19,761 nt of DNA, taken from NCBI GenBank assembly GCA_036558545.1, contig DATBFJ010000056.1, forward strand, positions 1 to 19,761. The letters run 5' to 3'. Positions 1 to 7,698 of the stretch are shown piece after piece. Numbering within the stretch: the stretch's first letter is position 1; every line of letters begins with the position of its first letter. This stretch comes from JALYGJ01 sp036558545 (GTDB lineage Bacteria > Chloroflexota > Limnocylindria > Limnocylindrales > CSP1-4). Both the position numbers and the translations under genes were made by a program. Under the pieces are notes generated by a model that did no database searches, was not told where the DNA came from, and saw nothing but the letters and a program-made list of their open reading frames with translations.

Positions 1-438
1 GCCATCCAGGCCGACCAATCGAAGTCCCGACTTCCAAGAGGTCTCGAAAAGCTGCTGACCTGGCACCGGGCCAAGCGAGAAGATGGGGATGGCCAGCGCC
101 GCGGCAAGCGCACCAAAGGCACCGAGAAGCAGCCCGAGCAGCGCTTTGCGGCGGGTAATCCCGCCCTCCTCGGCGAGCGTCTCGCGGAGCATCTCGCCCG
201 CCTGCGGGTCGCTCGAGATCGTGCCGCGCTGCTCGACGACAACCTTCGCGTCGAGGAGGTCGTGTGACCAGATGACGATACCCGCACCAAGTCCGCCAAG
301 GCAGATCGCAAGCAGCGGCCCCTCGACGCGCGTGTCGCTGCCGACGATGTAGAAGCCCAGCAGGGCGAGCCCGGCAACGATCGTGGCGCCGAAGCAGAAG
401 GCAACGAGAAGCTCGGCGCGGCGCGTGCCGGTACTCAT
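1..438 (-). CDS. qcrA: Cytochrome bc complex Rieske subunit QcrA, N-terminal part (cut by window edge)
   Basis: This frame starts at ATG 438 and runs off the left edge after 146 residues. I read three membrane helices: about residues 10-32, 37-57 and 97-118. The third is preceded by ITRRKALLG, a twin-arginine just before a hydrophobic stretch. This three-helix layout with an RR before helix 3 is characteristic of actinobacterial QcrA, whose last helix and Rieske domain are known to use the Tat route after Sec inserts the first two. The [2Fe-2S] domain itself (CTHLGC / CPCHGS) should lie beyond the edge and is not seen. The ATG overlaps the qcrC stop (ATGA), so translation is probably coupled. 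Role by family: electron transfer from quinol to the c-type cytochrome. The name rests on topology, the RR and the position after qcrC. Confidence 0.82.
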   Translation of the reverse strand, partial: MSTGTRRAELLVAFCFGATIVAGLALLGFYIVGSDTRVEGPLLAICLGGLGAGIVIWSHDLLDAKVVVEQRGTISSDPQAGEMLRETLAEEGGITRRKALLGLLLGAFGALAAALAIPIFSLGPVPGQQLFETSWKSGLRLVGLDG

Positions 439-1271
439 CCGTTGAGGCTCTCGCCGTGCGGGTCCTGCTCTTCGGACGGCTCCGGTAGCTTGTCGCGGCG
501 CGCGACCCAGCGGGAGATCGCCACGAGCGCCGCGACACCAAGGACGGCGGCGACCGCGCCCTCTACGACCGGGCCGTCACTCAACGGGAAAGCCCCGGGC
601 GCGGCCGGCGTGTTAAGCGACTCGACATACGCCACGATCGCGTCCTGGTCGTCCTGACTGAACGCGAATTCCGGCATTGGACCGGGTCCGACGATCATTG
701 CCTCGGCGATCGTCTGTGGGTCTCGGCCGGTCAGCGGCGGCGCCGCGATCCCGGCTCCGACCGAGCCGCCGCCGCCCGCCACTCCATGGCATGCCGCGCA
801 GTTGTTGACGTACAGGTTCCAGCCGTGCGAAAGGTCCGTGCTCGTCGACACCGTGGGAATTGCCGGCCCCTGACTGAACGCTGACGCGTATTCGATGATC
901 GCCGCGATCTCTTCAGGGCTCAGAACAGGTGTCTGCCCGACGCCGGTCGTGCCCAATCTGGCAAGGGGCATGCGCCCCGTGCGCATGTAGAAGTCGAGTC
1001 CCGCAGGTCCGGAGTTGGCGAGCGAGGGAGCCACGCTGCTTCCCTCGCCCATCGCACCGTGACACGATGAGCAGTTCTGGATGTACAGGAGCCGGCCGTC
1101 CGCGACCGCGTCGCTCGAAACCTGCGCCTGGACGGCCGGCGTCTCCAAGCCAGGTGCCATGACAAGGACGGCTGCAGCCAGCCCCAGCCCAACAAGCACC
1201 AAAAGTCCCACTGCGACGCGCACGGTCGCTTTCGAAACTACGACCCCACTGCAATACCCGGGAGTCCCCAC
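435..1271 (-). CDS. qcrC: Diheme cytochrome c subunit of the cytochrome bc complex (QcrC-like)
   Basis: A 278-residue protein with an N-terminal helix (about 17-38), two cytochrome c domains and a C-terminal helix (about 236-254) followed by a short charged tail. Heme-binding motifs are CSSCH at 67-71 and CAACH at 158-162. Plausible axial methionines are M101 (GRMPL) and M199 (GPMPE). This anchor-heme-heme-anchor plan is that of actinobacterial QcrC, which takes electrons from the Rieske protein and passes them straight to the CuA site of the aa3 oxidase in a bcc-aa3 supercomplex. The next gene being qcrA supports the name. The start is the weak point: GTG 1271 is the only usual start codon after the in-frame stop at 1298, and GGGAG sits only 3 bases before it. 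Confidence 0.87.
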   Translation of the reverse strand: MGTPGYCSGVVVSKATVRVAVGLLVLVGLGLAAAVLVMAPGLETPAVQAQVSSDAVADGRLLYIQNCSSCHGAMGEGSSVAPSLANSGPAGLDFYMRTGRMPLARLGTTGVGQTPVLSPEEIAAIIEYASAFSQGPAIPTVSTSTDLSHGWNLYVNNCAACHGVAGGGGSVGAGIAAPPLTGRDPQTIAEAMIVGPGPMPEFAFSQDDQDAIVAYVESLNTPAAPGAFPLSDGPVVEGAVAAVLGVAALVAISRWVARRDKLPEPSEEQDPHGESLNG

Positions 1272-1348
1272 ACGCTCCCGACACTTTCGACCCCCTTACA
1301 GACGATCAGGCGGGGCAGTCAGCCGATGACGGTTGCAAATGGAAGACG

Positions 1349-2392
1349 TCAGTCGGTGGGGGGCGGAAGCGCTTGTGGCTCGGCAGGTCCGCGGAGCTTG
1401 GCCTTGCGAGCCTCCTCGCGATCGAGCTGGGCGTCGAGTCGGACGCCTTCGCGTTCCTCGGCGCGCAGCCAAACCCATAGCGCAAGGAGCATGGCGATGA
1501 GGAACATCATGTCTCCGCCAGCCCACATGATCCCGCCCGCCCAGGCCTGATCGTCCAGCGGCGTTGGCCCCCAGGTCCGGACGAGCGTGGCGTAATGCGA
1601 GTACAGGACCGCCGGCGCGGAGAAGATCGCCAGACCCAGGAACGACGACTGGGGCATACCCAGGAACAGGTAGCCGATACGCGCTGGGTGTGGCAGTCGC
1701 CAGGGCGATGGGTCGGCGCCTACGACCGGCCACCAGAACAAGAGGCCGGCGCCCAGGTAGAGGGCGTGCTCGAACACGTGGATCGCATCGTTGTCGAGGG
1801 ACGCGTCGAAGATCGGCGAAAAGTGTGTTCCCCACATGACCGCCGCAAAGATGATCCAGGTCACGACCGGGTAGGAGATGACCTTGACTGGCCACGAGTG
1901 CAGCACGGGCAGGATCACGCCGCGGCGCGTTTCCGGCGACGAAACGCGGAGTAGCAGCGTGATCGGAGCGCCAAGCACCAGCAACGGCGCGGCCACCATC
2001 GTGAGCAGCAGGTGCTGGACCATGTGGACCGAGAAGAGCGTGGTGTCGTACGTGCCGATGGGTGATTCGAGCGCCAGGAGCAGAACCAGCAAACCGGCCA
2101 TCCACGACCAGTAGCGAAATCGAGGCACAGGATTGTTCGGATGTGCCGCATTCACGGTGCGCACCGCGTAGTGGTAGAAGAGCGCCGCCGCGATCAAAGG
2201 AAGGATCACGTGCGGCTCGATCTGCCATGCAAACAGCACCGACCAGATCGAATCGGGTGGCGGCGCGTAGCCGTGGGCGGAAACTGGGAGCGGCGTAACG
2301 AGAGCCGCCCCGGCGATCGCCACAAGCGTGCCGAGGGAGCGGATGGCAAGTTGCCGCAGCGGTTGGGCTTGGAGCACAGCGCGGCGAGTCAC
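1349..2392 (-). CDS. ctaG: Cytochrome c oxidase assembly factor CtaG (Caa3_CtaG family)
   Basis: A 347-residue polytopic membrane protein. After a signal-like first helix it shows about seven hydrophobic segments with the family's conserved histidine/aromatic patches: HGYAPPPD near the N-terminus, FSVHMVQHLLLTMVAAP in the middle, HVFEHALYLGAGLLFWW, and GGDMMFLIAMLLALWVW near the C-terminus. The tail is charged and ends Pro-rich. In Bacillus, CtaG of this family is needed to form active caa3 oxidase, probably at the copper centres. It lies first in the minus-strand unit, 77 bases ahead of qcrC, and diverges from the oxidase genes. The start GTG 2392 has no useful Shine-Dalgarno but has a -10-like CATAAT five bases upstream, so the message may be leaderless. 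Confidence 0.88.
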   Translation of the reverse strand: MTRRAVLQAQPLRQLAIRSLGTLVAIAGAALVTPLPVSAHGYAPPPDSIWSVLFAWQIEPHVILPLIAAALFYHYAVRTVNAAHPNNPVPRFRYWSWMAGLLVLLLALESPIGTYDTTLFSVHMVQHLLLTMVAAPLLVLGAPITLLLRVSSPETRRGVILPVLHSWPVKVISYPVVTWIIFAAVMWGTHFSPIFDASLDNDAIHVFEHALYLGAGLLFWWPVVGADPSPWRLPHPARIGYLFLGMPQSSFLGLAIFSAPAVLYSHYATLVRTWGPTPLDDQAWAGGIMWAGGDMMFLIAMLLALWVWLRAEEREGVRLDAQLDREEARKAKLRGPAEPQALPPPTD

Positions 2393-2397
2393 GCCCT

Positions 2398-2403
2398 ATT
2401 ATG
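2398..2403 (-). promoter_or_regulatory. Candidate -10 element of ctaG
   Basis: CATAAT on the minus strand is followed by AGGGC and then the GTG start of ctaG. With five bases between the hexamer and the start codon, transcription would begin at or next to the GTG. No convincing -35 is visible. The overlapping plus-strand TATTAT (2397-2402) could serve coxB, giving a leader of roughly 45 bases. This is a pattern read by eye. Confidence 0.35.
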
Positions 2404-2453
2404 CTGACTGCCCGATCTCGAACGATTTTTCCCGACCACGACAGGGAGTCCGC

Positions 2454-3647
2454 GTGCCTTTGGTCGGCTGGCAAGGCCTCGTCCGCAAGCCCGCAATCGA
2501 GCCTCAGAGCCCTAGCCGCGCGAATGGTCGTCGGCTGAGCGCGCTCGTGGCTCGCTGGCCTCGAGTCCGCGCGCTCAGCTTGTTCGTGCTCGTTTCGATG
2601 GCGGCGCTGCTGGTCGCGTGCTCGAACCTGCCCAAGGGGAACGAACCCGGCAGCGAACCCGGACCCGGTATCACGCCCGTTGCTCCCGTGTCACAAGCCG
2701 GACAAGCGACGCTGAACCTTTACTTGCTGACCTTCGTCATCGCGGTGATCGTCTTCGTCATCGTCGAAGGCCTGCTGCTCATCATCACGCTCCGTTTCCG
2801 ACGCAAGTCGGGCGACGATGAGCTGCCCAAACAGGTTCATGGCAGCAACCCGCTCGAGATCCTGTGGACGATCGTGCCGGCCATCACGGTCACAACGCTC
2901 TTCGTCGCCGCGTTCCTGACGCTCAACACGGAGGAGACGATCGCCTCGAACCCGGACCTGACAATCGATGTGACGGGCTTCCAGTGGCAGTGGACCTTCG
3001 ACTATGCCGACCAGGGCATCAAGCTCACCGGGACCGGCCGCGATGGCCCGGTAATGGCACTGCCTGTCAACGAGACGGTCCATATCCGGCTCCACGCCGC
3101 GGACGTGATCCACTCGTTCTACGTACCGCAGTTCCTGTACAAGAAGGACGTGGTGCCGGGCCGTACGAACGAATTTGACCTGGTCGTCCAGCAGGTCGGT
3201 ACCTTCGCCGGCCAGTGTGCCGAGTTCTGCGGCATTGGCCACGCTGATATGCACTTCACGGTCCAGGCCATGACACCGGACGACTTCAATGCCTGGATCG
3301 TCCAGCAACAGCAGCAACCCACGGCCGGTCCGTCGCAGCCGGCGCCACCACCGGGCGCGGCAACGATCCAGGTCTCAGCAATAAGCATCACGGCGGGTTT
3401 CACTCCGACCGACCTGACCGTCCCCGCGAATCAGCCGTTCACCGTCGACTTCACCAACTCAGATCCGTCCGTGCCGCATAACTTCTCGATCCACAAGGCC
3501 AATTCGGACGGCAGCGACTGGCTCGCGCCCGTGAACGCTGACGGCGGTCAGCAAGCCACATATAACCCGCCGCCGTTGGCCCCGGGCGACTATCAGTTCT
3601 TCTGCAGCATCCATCCCAACATGGTCGGAACTCTTCATGTTCAGTAG
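2454..3647 (+). CDS. coxB: Cytochrome c oxidase subunit II with CuA site and fused C-terminal blue-copper domain
   Basis: I place the start at GTG 2454, five bases after GGGAG (2444-2448), giving 397 residues. Reading further upstream would overlap ctaG. Order of parts: a basic N-region, a signal helix ending in LLVAC (possible lipobox), two membrane helices (LNLYLLTFVIAVIVFVI and LEILWTIVPAITVTTLF), the CuA domain, a Pro/Gln linker (about 283-303) and a second cupredoxin domain. CuA ligands are all present: H220, C255, E257, C259, H263 and M266. The second domain shows type 1 copper ligands H342 (PHNFSIH), C384, H387 and M390 (CSIHPNM). Many caa3 oxidases carry a cytochrome c domain in this place, so the blue-copper domain is probably the tethered electron carrier. 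First gene of the oxidase operon, nine bases before coxA. Confidence 0.93.
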   Translation: MPLVGWQGLVRKPAIEPQSPSRANGRRLSALVARWPRVRALSLFVLVSMAALLVACSNLPKGNEPGSEPGPGITPVAPVSQAGQATLNLYLLTFVIAVIVFVIVEGLLLIITLRFRRKSGDDELPKQVHGSNPLEILWTIVPAITVTTLFVAAFLTLNTEETIASNPDLTIDVTGFQWQWTFDYADQGIKLTGTGRDGPVMALPVNETVHIRLHAADVIHSFYVPQFLYKKDVVPGRTNEFDLVVQQVGTFAGQCAEFCGIGHADMHFTVQAMTPDDFNAWIVQQQQQPTAGPSQPAPPPGAATIQVSAISITAGFTPTDLTVPANQPFTVDFTNSDPSVPHNFSIHKANSDGSDWLAPVNADGGQQATYNPPPLAPGDYQFFCSIHPNMVGTLHVQ

Positions 3648-3656
3648 GAAACGCTG

Positions 3657-5501
3657 ATGGCGACTACGACGCTTGCCCCAGGCGCGGCCGTCTACGGACG
3701 ACGTTCGTGGATATACGAGTGGCTGACCACGACCGATCACAAAAAGATCGGTGCGATGTACGTCACGACCGCGTTTGGCTTCTTCCTGATCGGCGGCATC
3801 TTTGCCCTGCTGATTCGCAGCGAGCTGGCCCTGCCTGGCGTGCAGTTCGTCGATCCCGAGACGTACAACCAGCTCTTCACCATGCACGGCACGACGATGA
3901 TCTTCCTGTTCGTGATGCCGATGATGACGGGCCTCGCGAACTACATCGTGCCGCTCCAGATCGGTGCCGCGGACATGGCGTTCCCGCGCATCAACGCGCT
4001 CTCGTTCTGGATGGTGCCGCTTGGCGGCCTGCTCCTGTATTCCGGCTACGCCGTGGGTGGTGCCGCTGATGCCGGCTGGACGGGCTACGCGCCTCTGTCA
4101 GAGCAAAGCGGCGCGGGCGTCGATCTGTGGATCGCCTCGCTGACGCTGCTCGGCTTCAGCTCGATTCTCGGCGCAATCAACTTCCTGGCAACGATCTTCA
4201 AGATGCGCGCACCCGGGATGACCCTCATGCGCATGCCGCTGTTCGTCTGGAACATGCTCGTGACAAGCGTGCTCCTGCTCTTCTCGATCCCGGTGCTGAC
4301 GTCGGGGCTGATGATGCTGTTCATCGACCGCAACTACGGTGGTGGGTTCTTCGACCCGGCACAGGGCGGCAACCCGATCCTGTGGCAGCACGTGTTCTGG
4401 TTCTTCGGCCATCCAGAGGTTTACGTGCTGATCCTGCCGGCATTCGGCATCGTCACGGAGATCGTGCCCGTCTTTAGCCGCAAACCGCTCTTTGGCTATA
4501 AGGCGTTCGTCTTTGCCACGACCGCGATCGGCGCCCTGGGCTTCACCGTATGGGCGCACCACATGTTCACGACCGGCGCCGTGTACCTGCCGTTCTTCAG
4601 CTTCTTCACCTTCCTGATCTCGGTTCCCACCGGCATCAAGTTCTTCAACTGGTTGGCCACGATGTGGGGCGGCAAGCTCAAGATCGACACGCCGATGCTC
4701 TACGCCATGGGCTTCATCGCCCTGTTCCTGATCGGTGGTCTTGACGGCGCCTTCCTCGCCGTGGTGCCGTTCGACTTCCACGTCCAGGACACGTATTGGG
4801 TCGTCTCGCATCTGCACTACGTTCTCGTCGCGGGGTCGGTCTTCGCGATCTTCGCCGGCATCTTCTACTGGTTCCCCAAGATGACCGGCCGTTCCCTGAA
4901 CGAGCGGATGGGCAAGTTCCAGTGGCTGCTCCTGTTCATCGGCACGAACCTGGCCTTCTTCCCGATGCATCTGCTCGGCCTGGATGGCATGGTGCGGCGC
5001 ATCGTTGACTACGCGCCAAATCCAGGGTGGACGGAGCTCAACTTCACATCCACGATCGGCGCGTTCATCATCGCCATCTCGATGCTGCCCTTCCTGTGGA
5101 ACGTCTTCATTACGCTGCGCCAGCCGCGCACAGCGCCGGACGATCCGTGGGATGGCTACACCCTCGAATGGGCGACTACGAGCCCGCCACCTACATACAA
5201 CTTCGATGCGCTGCCGCCCGTACGCTCAGAGCGGCCGCTCTTCGACCTCAAGCACGGTGCCGTCGCGGCCCACGCCGTGGCACTGCCGGCAGTTGCCGGC
5301 ACGACCCACGATGAGACCCGCGCCGACGCGCCCGAGGAGAACCTGGGCGAGCCGATAGAGGGACACAGCGAACAGGCAAACGCGGGGGATGTCCAGCCAG
5401 GCGTATCCGAGGCGGCACCCGACGCTGTGCCTCACGCGGCACGCAAGCGCCGGGTCAAGGTCAAGGACACCGACCTCCCGAAGAAGGAAGACACGAAATG
5501 A
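3657..5501 (+). CDS. coxA: Cytochrome c oxidase subunit I (A1-type heme-copper oxidase)
   Basis: A 614-residue catalytic subunit with twelve membrane helices. Redox ligands are visible: H77 and H387 for the low-spin heme, H385 for the high-spin heme, and H252, H301 and H302 for CuB. Y256 in GHPEVY is the cross-linked tyrosine. Proton-path residues are D106 (GAADMAFPR), E254 (GHPEVY) and K328 (PTGIKFF), which places it in the A1 family with D and K channels. The region after about residue 490 is a long hydrophilic extension of over 100 residues, Ala/Glu-rich and ending in a Lys/Arg-rich stretch; it is not needed for the core fold. AGGA (3648-3651) lies five bases before ATG 3657. It reduces O2 to water and pumps protons, with electrons from CoxB. 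Confidence 0.97.
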   Translation: MATTTLAPGAAVYGRRSWIYEWLTTTDHKKIGAMYVTTAFGFFLIGGIFALLIRSELALPGVQFVDPETYNQLFTMHGTTMIFLFVMPMMTGLANYIVPLQIGAADMAFPRINALSFWMVPLGGLLLYSGYAVGGAADAGWTGYAPLSEQSGAGVDLWIASLTLLGFSSILGAINFLATIFKMRAPGMTLMRMPLFVWNMLVTSVLLLFSIPVLTSGLMMLFIDRNYGGGFFDPAQGGNPILWQHVFWFFGHPEVYVLILPAFGIVTEIVPVFSRKPLFGYKAFVFATTAIGALGFTVWAHHMFTTGAVYLPFFSFFTFLISVPTGIKFFNWLATMWGGKLKIDTPMLYAMGFIALFLIGGLDGAFLAVVPFDFHVQDTYWVVSHLHYVLVAGSVFAIFAGIFYWFPKMTGRSLNERMGKFQWLLLFIGTNLAFFPMHLLGLDGMVRRIVDYAPNPGWTELNFTSTIGAFIIAISMLPFLWNVFITLRQPRTAPDDPWDGYTLEWATTSPPPTYNFDALPPVRSERPLFDLKHGAVAAHAVALPAVAGTTHDETRADAPEENLGEPIEGHSEQANAGDVQPGVSEAAPDAVPHAARKRRVKVKDTDLPKKEDTK

Positions 5502-6139
5502 CCGCCGACAGCCAGGCGATGCTCGTTCCGCACACTGAGGACGACGCCGGCGGTCATATGTCGCAGGGCGTCAATACGGCGCTGCTCGGCATGTTGCTGT
5601 TCATCGGCAGCGAGCTGATGTTCTTCGCCGGTCTATTCGGTGCGTACTTCAACACTCGCGCCACGGCGCTCGGCCTCGGCCAGCCGTGGCCGCCGAGTGG
5701 CCTCGAGGATGTCATCGAGCCCGGCATCGTCCCGATTGCGGCGACGGTCATCCTCGTGCTCAGCTCGTTCACCATGCAATGGGGCGTGTGGCGCATCCGC
5801 AAGGGCGACCGCACGGGCATGAATCGGGCCCTGGCGCTGACGCTGGTGATGGGCCTGATCTTCCTTGGGATGCAGGCCTACGACTACCTGACCCTGGTCA
5901 CCGAGCATGGCTTTGGCATCAACAGCGGTATCTATGGATCGCTGTTCTTCACCATGACGGGCTTCCACGGCGCGCACGTATTCGGCGGCGTGGTCGGCAT
6001 CTCTGTGATCCTGTTGCGGGGACTCGCAGGTCAATTCAGCGCCAATCACCACATCGCAGTCGAGGCCGTCAGCGCCTACTGGCACTTCGTCGATATTGTC
6101 TGGATCGCCCTGTTCGCGACCCTGTATTTCCTGAAGTAG
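5498..6139 (+). CDS. coxC: Cytochrome c oxidase subunit III
   Basis: A 213-residue membrane protein of the short, five-helix subunit III type. Family signatures are LFIGSELMFFAGLFGAYF in the first helix, TGFHGAHVFGGVVG, and the C-terminal VSAYWHFVDIVWIALF. The ATG overlaps the stop of coxA (ATGA), the usual sign of translational coupling. Subunit III binds and stabilises subunit I and supports proton uptake. The N-terminal 22 residues are hydrophilic and cytoplasmic by topology. No odd features. Confidence 0.95.
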   Translation: MTADSQAMLVPHTEDDAGGHMSQGVNTALLGMLLFIGSELMFFAGLFGAYFNTRATALGLGQPWPPSGLEDVIEPGIVPIAATVILVLSSFTMQWGVWRIRKGDRTGMNRALALTLVMGLIFLGMQAYDYLTLVTEHGFGINSGIYGSLFFTMTGFHGAHVFGGVVGISVILLRGLAGQFSANHHIAVEAVSAYWHFVDIVWIALFATLYFLK

Positions 6140-6149
6140 AGGCAGCGCG

Positions 6150-6332
6150 ATGTTCATCTGGCGCAACGCCTTGATCCTTGGCCTGATCTTCATCGTCGTC
6201 GGTGTCATCTACTGGTACGTGCAGGCCAAGCCAATCAACATCGATCTGGCGGGCGCAACATTCCTCGTTTTCCTGGGACTGGCCATGGCTTTCTCATTCG
6301 CGGTCCTGTTGCGCGGCTCTCGTGAGCTGTAG
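6150..6332 (+). CDS. Small two-helix membrane protein, candidate accessory subunit of the oxidase
   Basis: A 60-residue protein that is almost entirely two membrane helices (about 6-26 and 33-54) joined by a short AKPINIDLAG loop, with an RGSREL end. AGAGG (6137-6141), overlapping the coxC stop, lies eight bases before ATG 6150, and the gap to coxC is ten bases, so it belongs to the operon. I do not recognise a named family from sequence alone. Its size, topology and place after coxC fit a subunit IV-like peptide of prokaryotic aa3 oxidases, and this is the working guess. Confidence 0.72.
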   Translation: MFIWRNALILGLIFIVVGVIYWYVQAKPINIDLAGATFLVFLGLAMAFSFAVLLRGSREL

Positions 6333-6364
6333 CGCTCGATCAGGGCGCACAATCGACTGACGCA

Positions 6365-7690
6365 ATGACAGATCTGATCAACGCGTTCTTCCAGTTTCTG
6401 GAGCAGTTGATCCTGCCCAACTGGCCGGATCTGATCGCGCTATTGCCGTGGGTCCTGGTCGCGATCGTGATCGTTGCCATGTTCGGTTTCGTTTGGGCGT
6501 GGATGCGCACAGGGGCACGGACACGGTCGCGTGTCCCACGTCGCGTTTCAGGGATGCCGCCGCCGGGCGTCCATCTTCCTGGACCTTCGCGTTGGCCCTT
6601 CGTCGCGCCGATCGGCGCGGCGCTGCTGCTGTTCTCATTCGCCCTGCCGCCCAAGGACGCGTCGGGCAACGCCACGGGCCCGTTCAACCTGCAGCTCTTC
6701 GCGCTGGGCATGATCGTCGTCCTGATCGCGGTGGGTGGCTGGCTGTGGGACGCAATGCGCGAATGGCGCGCAACCGCTGAGCCGCAGGCTGTGCACGGGG
6801 CCCTGCCCGCAGGGGCGAACGCGGCCGCGGCGCTCGTACCGGCTCAATCCGCCGCGCTTCAACGCCGGCGCGCGTTCGAGGCCGCCGAGCACTTCGAGCC
6901 CGAAGAGGCGCAGGTGGCATATGTCGAGCCGCCCCCGGGCGTACACATGCCGGGACCCAGTCCGTGGCCGTTCTTCGTGCCGATCGGCGCCACCGTGATG
7001 CTGTACGGCTTCATCTTCAGCTCGGTCCTGATCGTCGGTGGCTTGATCCTGACGCTGATCGCGCTCGCCGGCTGGTATCTCGAAGCGGGCCGCGAGTACC
7101 GCAGCACGGAAGCCGTCGGCCACGCTGTGCCTGCGACGCGCGATCCGTACAAGGCGTGGCCGCGGCGGCTCGTGCCGATCTATTTCTCGGTCATCGCGAT
7201 CTCGGTTGCGATCACCCTCGCGCCGATTGGCATCAGCTTCCTGAATTCATTGACGCCCGCCGCTGCGACGCCCACGCCACTGAAGGTCCCGGCACAGCCG
7301 GTCATCTCGGCAAAGGGAGTGCAGTTCGATACCAAGACGCTGGTCGTCCCGGCGGGACGGCCGTTCCAGCTCATGTTCAACAACAATGACGCGGGCGTGC
7401 CGCACAACGTCCAGATCGATGACAGCAGCGCCAAGACGACAGTCCTGTTCGACGGCAACGTCATTACCGGCGTGAGCTCGGCGATCTACAGCGTTCCGGC
7501 CCTGCCGCCGGGCACGTACTACTTCGAGTGCAAAGTCCACCCGAACATGAACGGCACGGTCACGGCCGTGGCTGAAGCGGGCGGCGCGCCGGCGCCCAGC
7601 GGTGCGGCGCCGGCGCCGGGTGGCGAACCTGCAGCGGGCAACAACACGAACGGCACGTCGCCCGCGCCACAGGCAACCGGAGCGCCCTGA
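6365..7690 (+). CDS. Multi-helix membrane protein: two subunit IV-like repeats plus C-terminal blue-copper domain
   Basis: A 441-residue protein. Residues 24-46 form a first helix. Two copies of a module follow, each opening with PPPGVH.PGPS.WPF..PIGA (65-84 and 189-208) and continuing with two helices (about 81-94 with 109-128, and 205-238). The module resembles the small membrane subunit IV of actinobacterial/Chloroflexota aa3 oxidases, which often begins with a similar Pro-rich motif; this is from memory, not a search. A further helix (about 269-287) leads into a cupredoxin domain with ligands H347, C389, H392 and M395 (PHNVQ and CKVHPNM), then a Gly/Ala/Pro tail. It sits inside the oxidase operon, so a structural and electron-carrying role next to CoxA/B is likely. 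The ATG 6365 start lacks a clear Shine-Dalgarno. Confidence 0.85.
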   Translation: MTDLINAFFQFLEQLILPNWPDLIALLPWVLVAIVIVAMFGFVWAWMRTGARTRSRVPRRVSGMPPPGVHLPGPSRWPFVAPIGAALLLFSFALPPKDASGNATGPFNLQLFALGMIVVLIAVGGWLWDAMREWRATAEPQAVHGALPAGANAAAALVPAQSAALQRRRAFEAAEHFEPEEAQVAYVEPPPGVHMPGPSPWPFFVPIGATVMLYGFIFSSVLIVGGLILTLIALAGWYLEAGREYRSTEAVGHAVPATRDPYKAWPRRLVPIYFSVIAISVAITLAPIGISFLNSLTPAAATPTPLKVPAQPVISAKGVQFDTKTLVVPAGRPFQLMFNNNDAGVPHNVQIDDSSAKTTVLFDGNVITGVSSAIYSVPALPPGTYYFECKVHPNMNGTVTAVAEAGGAPAPSGAAPAPGGEPAAGNNTNGTSPAPQATGAP

Positions 7691-7698
7691 CGAATCGC

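Noticed and set aside
913..1284. Alternative frame starting at GTG 1284 behind AAGGGGG as the real gene start
   Set aside because: The good ribosome site is in another frame from QcrC, and the alternative product is Arg/Gly-rich with no heme motif; it remains a reason to doubt the exact qcrC start.
2691..3317. Long minus-strand open frame opposite coxB (208 codons)
   Set aside because: It is the complement of a gene with complete CuA ligands. Asp/Arg/Val-rich antisense frames are expected in GC-rich coding DNA.
4098..4970. Long minus-strand open frame opposite coxA (290 codons)
   Set aside because: It lies fully inside the catalytic oxidase gene and shows the Glu/Asp/His/Arg-rich composition of an antisense frame, with no hydrophobic core.
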